Part shown: piece by piece, positions 39,773 to 42,325 of the stretch | How positions within the stretch are numbered: the stretch's first letter is position 1 | Layout of the letters: the number at the start of each line of letters is the position of its first letter | Virus record (IMG/VR): IMGVR_UViG_3300012039_000016 | Location: 1 to 42,325 of that record | DNA: 42,325 nucleotides | DNA from: a virus | Direction: 5' to 3' (one strand) | Made by a program: the position numbers and the translations under genes | Notes under the pieces: model-generated | What the model was told of the DNA's origin: nothing | The model's input: only the letters and a program-made list of their open reading frames with translations | The model's database searches: none

Positions 39773-39951
39773 ATTAAATGCTTTGTGGCTTGTATGATTT
39801 GATTCAATCTTTCAATTTCTTCTTCCCTGCCCGTTATTTTGTCGTCCACGTAGTTTACCAATTCTCTTAAAATCTGTTCATCTGGCGCATCATTGTTTTT
39901 GAGCCGGTCAAGGATTTGGGCGAGTTCGGATTGTATCTGTATGCGGTTCAT
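39769..39951 (-). CDS. Small coiled-coil-like protein, unknown
   Basis: A 60-residue helical, charged protein (KNNDAPDEQILRELVNYVDDKITGREEEIERLNQIIQATK) coupled by ATGA to the endolysin gene. Possibly a regulator of lysis timing. No family recognised. Confidence 0.6.
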   Translation of the reverse strand: MNRIQIQSELAQILDRLKNNDAPDEQILRELVNYVDDKITGREEEIERLNQIIQATKHLI

Positions 39952-39953
39952 TT

Positions 39954-40163
39954 TTATTCTTCTTCCACTTCAATATCCCTCCACTCTTGACATCCATCAT
40001 TAGACTGCCACCTTTGTTGTAATGTTCTCTGGGTAGCATCATGCTTAAAAACTTTCCATCTAAATATGGCGGTTGGTGTCCATGATTTTATGTTGGCGAT
40101 ATCAAGAGTAATAGTATCGGGTTGTTCTTCCATAAGTGTATATTTTTTAAAGTTTGGAAACAT
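39954..40163 (-). CDS. Small protein, unknown, lysis region
   Basis: A 69-residue protein whose start (40163) is coupled to the previous stop by TAATG. It has Trp-rich beta-like segments (SWTPTAIFRWKVFKHD, LQQRWQSNDG) and an acidic tail. No family recognised. Confidence 0.55.
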   Translation of the reverse strand: MFPNFKKYTLMEEQPDTITLDIANIKSWTPTAIFRWKVFKHDATQRTLQQRWQSNDGCQEWRDIEVEEE

Positions 40164-40762
40164 TAAAATGTTATTGCTATCCCGCCTATGGGAGTTGAGT
40201 TTAAGAAATTATATCCGATTAAAAATTGTCTTTTCTTTTTGTCATTGTAAATTACTAACGGTGAGGCTAAATCTTTTCCGAATATTGCGCCTACTCCAAG
40301 TGTTCGTTTTGCTGATGGCATCCGAATCTCTTTTAAATTGTGTCGCCATGTGATGCTTACCGAATCGGAGTACCCCACAACCTTTTCCATAACTTTGATG
40401 CTAATGAGGCTATCTCCTGCGCTGTACGAATAATTACGTACCCGCATAAGGCTATCAAGTAAATTATCGCTGCTAAGAATCTCAATATCCATGTCCACGC
40501 TATCTCTATGGCTGTTCCAAACTTCCCTAAGACTGTCGAAGTTGATTTTTTTATCACGGTATATAATTTTGAGAACTTTAATCGGGTCTGCCGCCTCTGT
40601 TGCAACCGGCTTCTGATTTGTAAATGTCGAGCTATGCGTTGACGTGTCTGCTCGTTGAAGTATCGCACCCTCGTTGCCATCTCCCTTATTGCATTTTATC
40701 TCCCATATTATCATTAACAGGATGCCAACTACTATTCCGATAAGAATTTGTTGCCATTTCAT
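40163..40762 (-). CDS. Membrane-anchored periplasmic protein, spanin-like
   Basis: A 199-residue protein with a single N-terminal span (residues 6-22) followed by a periplasmic charged region and a beta-rich end (LGVGAIFGKDLASPLVIYND...FLIGYNFLN). In the lysis block this topology fits an inner-membrane spanin component that reaches the outer membrane; a DUF6808-type protein is another candidate. It abuts the 37-aa gene. Confidence 0.65.
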   Translation of the reverse strand: MKWQQILIGIVVGILLMIIWEIKCNKGDGNEGAILQRADTSTHSSTFTNQKPVATEAADPIKVLKIIYRDKKINFDSLREVWNSHRDSVDMDIEILSSDNLLDSLMRVRNYSYSAGDSLISIKVMEKVVGYSDSVSITWRHNLKEIRMPSAKRTLGVGAIFGKDLASPLVIYNDKKKRQFLIGYNFLNSTPIGGIAITF

Positions 40763-40876
40763 CTAATAACAATAATGAATATACGCTCCTATTAATGAAC
40801 ACATCGCTACAAATAAGATTACTTCAATCAGGTGTATTACCCACATCTTTGGTCGCCAGCCGCTTGGTGCGCTCAT
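40763..40876 (-). CDS. 37-aa single-span membrane peptide
   Basis: ATGA overlap upstream and direct abutment with the next gene. The core is one membrane span (IHLIEVILFVAMCSLIGAYI) preceded by a basic WRPK. A small holin or antiholin is plausible. Confidence 0.55.
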   Translation of the reverse strand: MSAPSGWRPKMWVIHLIEVILFVAMCSLIGAYIHYCY

Positions 40877-41085
40877 TCCTCAAACAGAATTTTAATCGTG
40901 TACTCCACATCGTTTTCAAAAACTTTTACATACAGCCCCTCACCTAATGCTTCCCAATCCGTTGTTAGCTCCTCTCTGTCCTCTGCATTTAATTCGCTTT
41001 CTAAAACAGTGTAGGACAAGTTCTGTTCCGTGTCGCCCCGCTTTATGCGGTCTGATATGTATTCTTTGGCTTCGGTAAATGTCAT
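40873..41085 (-). CDS. Small acidic protein, lysis region
   Basis: A 70-residue acidic protein; the start at 41085 (MTFTEAKEY) shares a base with the holin stop (TAATG), and the longer frame to 41121 is rejected. It is alpha/beta with DWEALGEGLYVKVFENDVEYTIKILF. No family recognised. Confidence 0.55.
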   Translation of the reverse strand: MTFTEAKEYISDRIKRGDTEQNLSYTVLESELNAEDREELTTDWEALGEGLYVKVFENDVEYTIKILFEE

Positions 41086-41396
41086 TAGTGTGTTGACTTG
41101 TACCGCAACGTCATCACCCAATCAATAAGCAGGTTCGGGGCGGTGGCGATAAAGGCAAGTGTCGCAAATTGTACTGTGCCTGCCGATGTGCTGTTATACA
41201 AGTAGAAGAAACCCGTTGATACAATCAGGTTGAACCAGTTTTCGTTTATCCACCGCTTCCAGTCAAAGGCGGTGCTGTCCGATTTTGTGCGGAACTCGGC
41301 AGTGTAGTAGATTGCCATTATAATCAGAAATGTCATCCATGATGCAACGCTGAATGAGGCGTAGGTTGAGGTAAGAAGGTTTGTTAGGAAATCCAT
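41085..41396 (-). CDS. Holin-like membrane protein
   Basis: A 103-residue protein with three hydrophobic segments (about 14-31, 56-70 and 77-93) separated by short charged loops (TKSDSTAFDWKRW, ...LRYKSTH), a class I holin-like topology. It is the first gene of the lysis operon, which also encodes the M15 endolysin. Confidence 0.7.
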   Translation of the reverse strand: MDFLTNLLTSTYASFSVASWMTFLIIMAIYYTAEFRTKSDSTAFDWKRWINENWFNLIVSTGFFYLYNSTSAGTVQFATLAFIATAPNLLIDWVMTLRYKSTH

Positions 41397-41503
41397 ATTT
41401 TTATGTTTTTATTTTTGCGCCAATTTAAGTATTTGATGTTTGTGAATTACGGGGTTTGAAACATTTTATTAACAACATTGTTTAAAACTTTTTATTATTT
41501 ATT

Positions 41504-41534
41504 TTTGTATTATTAGATTATTGTATTATATTTG
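41504..41534 (+). promoter_or_regulatory. Rightward promoter near right end
   Basis: TTTG (41504-41507), 19 bases, TATATTTG (41527-41534), a full match. The transcript would start near 41540 and first pass a structured leader (41561-41596). Region 41397-41633 otherwise contains no gene. Confidence 0.8.
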
Positions 41535-41560
41535 CAGCCATAACGGTCAGAAAATTAATT

Positions 41561-41596
41561 CTCGTTTGGCTTTTTGCCTATAAAAAATCAGACGAG
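41561..41596 (+). promoter_or_regulatory. Leader hairpin downstream of promoter
   Basis: CTCGTTTG (41561-41568) pairs with CAGACGAG (41589-41596), 8 bp with one G-T pair, plus an inner GGC/GCC. It lies in the leader of the downstream gene and could regulate stability or translation. No T-run follows, so it is not a terminator. Confidence 0.45.
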
Positions 41597-41633
41597 AAAA
41601 AAGACAAATGGAATTTAATTTTTATGTTATAAG

Positions 41634-41822
41634 ATGAAAATTTTGGGGATTCGATGTAAAGAGCCGAGTAAAGTAGGTCGGACAACTAAGAGTAATGAAA
41701 AGGTAAGGGGTTGCTGTAACGAAAGTTGCACACTGCAAACCGAAGTAACAAATGATGTTGTGGGCTGGTTCGGAATAATAAGTTGGATGCCCCAAAATTA
41801 TTTGAGCGATGGCAAGAGATAA
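41634..41822 (+). CDS. Possible 62-aa Cys-rich protein
   Basis: Begins 37 bases after the leader hairpin with a plausible ATG. It has four Cys (C8, C27, C28, C32) and a basic first half. It overlaps the next gene by 14 bases. Coding is uncertain; a longer frame on the opposite strand exists, and the stretch may be leader RNA. Confidence 0.35.
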   Translation: MKILGIRCKEPSKVGRTTKSNEKVRGCCNESCTLQTEVTNDVVGWFGIISWMPQNYLSDGKR

Positions 41823-42153
41823 TGCACCAATAAAAAACACCTGCCCAATTATAGATGATGTGGTAAGCTACATTGATGGGTTCAGAAGGGAATTTTCCAA
41901 TGATGAAACAGAGGTTGATTTCAAGAACGCACTTAGCGTATTAGAAGATGTGCGGGGAGCAAATTCAACATTGAGGGATTGGGGAAACGAGGAATATAAT
42001 AGAGCCGAAGAACTGGAAAAAGAACGAGATGAATTAGAGCGTGAGAATAAAACGCTAAAAGCAGATGTTGAATATTACGAGGGCAAGGTGAAAGAATTGG
42101 AAAAGGAATTGGATGCAGTAACTTCAAACTTAACGGAGCGTGGGCAATTTTAA
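41809..42153 (+). CDS. Coiled-coil protein
   Basis: A 114-residue protein: an N-terminal helical region (DDVVSYIDGFRREFSN), then a heptad-rich coiled coil (about 63-108; EELEKERDELERENKTLKAD and ELEKELDAVTS). It is the main gene after the promoter at 41504 and is followed by an attC-like hairpin. It could be a virion or accessory protein; no family recognised. Confidence 0.65.
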   Translation: MARDNAPIKNTCPIIDDVVSYIDGFRREFSNDETEVDFKNALSVLEDVRGANSTLRDWGNEEYNRAEELEKERDELERENKTLKADVEYYEGKVKELEKELDAVTSNLTERGQF

Positions 42154-42217
42154 TTTATTTTTTTTTCGTTCATACCAGCACGAACTTAAATACGGAGCGA
42201 TACACCCCCATTGCTTT

Positions 42218-42309
42218 AACGTTATCGGGCTTGGCGAAGGTGGGCTTGTAGGATGCTCAATTTTAGCAGGATGTTTCTGCCCACTTTTGCCAAACCCGTG
42301 TTATGCGTT
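42218..42309. repeat. attC-like imperfect palindrome
   Basis: Outer AACG (42218-42221) pairs with CGTT (42306-42309), then an internal loop, then CGGG/CCCG leading into a 19-base arm (42227-42245) that pairs with 42279-42297 with one mismatch and two G-T pairs, around a 33-base loop. The layout (AAC ... GTT ends, unpaired spacer, long arms) resembles integron attC sites and matches hairpins seen next to orphan genes in environmental Bacteroidetes. It follows the coiled-coil gene. The exact R-box bases deviate from the consensus. Confidence 0.45.
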
Positions 42310-42325
42310 CGGGCGGTTATTTGAA

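Noticed and set aside
40357-40680. 107-aa frame nested in the spanin-like gene (an Rz1-in-Rz-like layout)
   Set aside because: Lies in another frame of a supported gene, has no lipobox or signal expected of an Rz1-type protein, and no sign of its own initiation; composition is Arg-rich shadow-like.
41622-41840. 72-aa hydrophobic frame on the minus strand
   Set aside because: Overlaps a plus-strand transcript region with a good promoter; no promoter or coupling supports the minus frame.
1-42325. CRISPR arrays and an integrase/lysogeny module
   Set aside because: No regularly spaced repeats and no tyrosine or serine integrase were seen; lysogeny cannot be claimed from this window.

Overview
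The window reads as a tailed bacteriophage genome, or a large part of one, that infects a member of the Bacteroidetes/Flavobacteriia. It carries a terminase, a tape measure protein, a tail-tip protein, a zinc endolysin with a holin-like gene, single-strand DNA-binding and exonuclease genes, and DnaA-like and replication-organizer-like proteins. The host group is inferred from repeated near-perfect promoters of the Bacteroidetes form (TTTG/GTTG, about 19 bases, TAnnTTTG), from genes that start without Shine-Dalgarno sequences, and from low GC. A long tape measure gene suggests a siphovirus-like tail. No portal, major capsid or integrase gene was recognised, so either part of the genome lies outside the window or those proteins are too divergent to call by eye.

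Layout. (1) 1-19192, minus strand: one long, tightly packed late operon. Read in the direction of transcription it has a small leading gene, a surface-sugar island (several glycosyltransferase-like proteins, two SAM methyltransferases and small membrane or zinc-ribbon proteins; about 18984-12303), small genes including a DUF551-like protein and a lipoprotein, the terminase subunits, a chain of tiny ATGA-coupled genes, a gene with a likely programmed -1 frameshift, virion proteins, the tape measure protein, a tail-tip protein and a gene cut by the left edge. (2) 19193-24770: an AT-rich accessory block with short divergent units. It holds an ATPase gene, a close partner gene and a ClpP-like serine peptidase (a possible defence or exclusion cassette), an IS1595/ISXO2-type transposase preceded by a small helix-turn-helix gene with palindromic sites at both genes, and two small units sharing a 15-base operator-like repeat. 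(3) 24773-26584, plus strand: small early genes of unknown function. (4) 26581-30191, minus strand: DUF1064 nuclease, HNH-like protein, replication-organizer-like proteins and small genes. (5) 30192-30870: a gene-poor control region of about 680 bases with two outward-facing promoters, an attenuator-like RNA and a stretch with many possible RNA stems. (6) 30871-34796, minus strand: small early genes, including a DnaA domain IV-like protein and a homing endonuclease whose N-terminus copies that of its neighbour. (7) 34969-39178, plus strand: a coupled operon ending in a membrane SPFH-like protein, a PD-(D/E)XK nuclease and an SSB-like protein. (8) 39332-41396, minus strand: lysis genes, separated from the previous operon by two convergent terminators. 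(9) 41504-42325, plus strand: a promoter, a coiled-coil gene and an attC-like hairpin at the right edge.

The early operons (regions 3, 4, 6, 7) appear to supply replication, recombination and host-takeover functions from promoters in the two intergenic control regions near 30.2-30.3 kb and 34.8-34.95 kb. The late operon packages DNA and builds the tail, and the lysis block releases progeny. Many short genes below 60 codons were added because they fit exactly between neighbours with ATGA or TAATG overlaps. Several starts were moved downstream because that gives such an overlap, or because a promoter lies inside the longer open frame.
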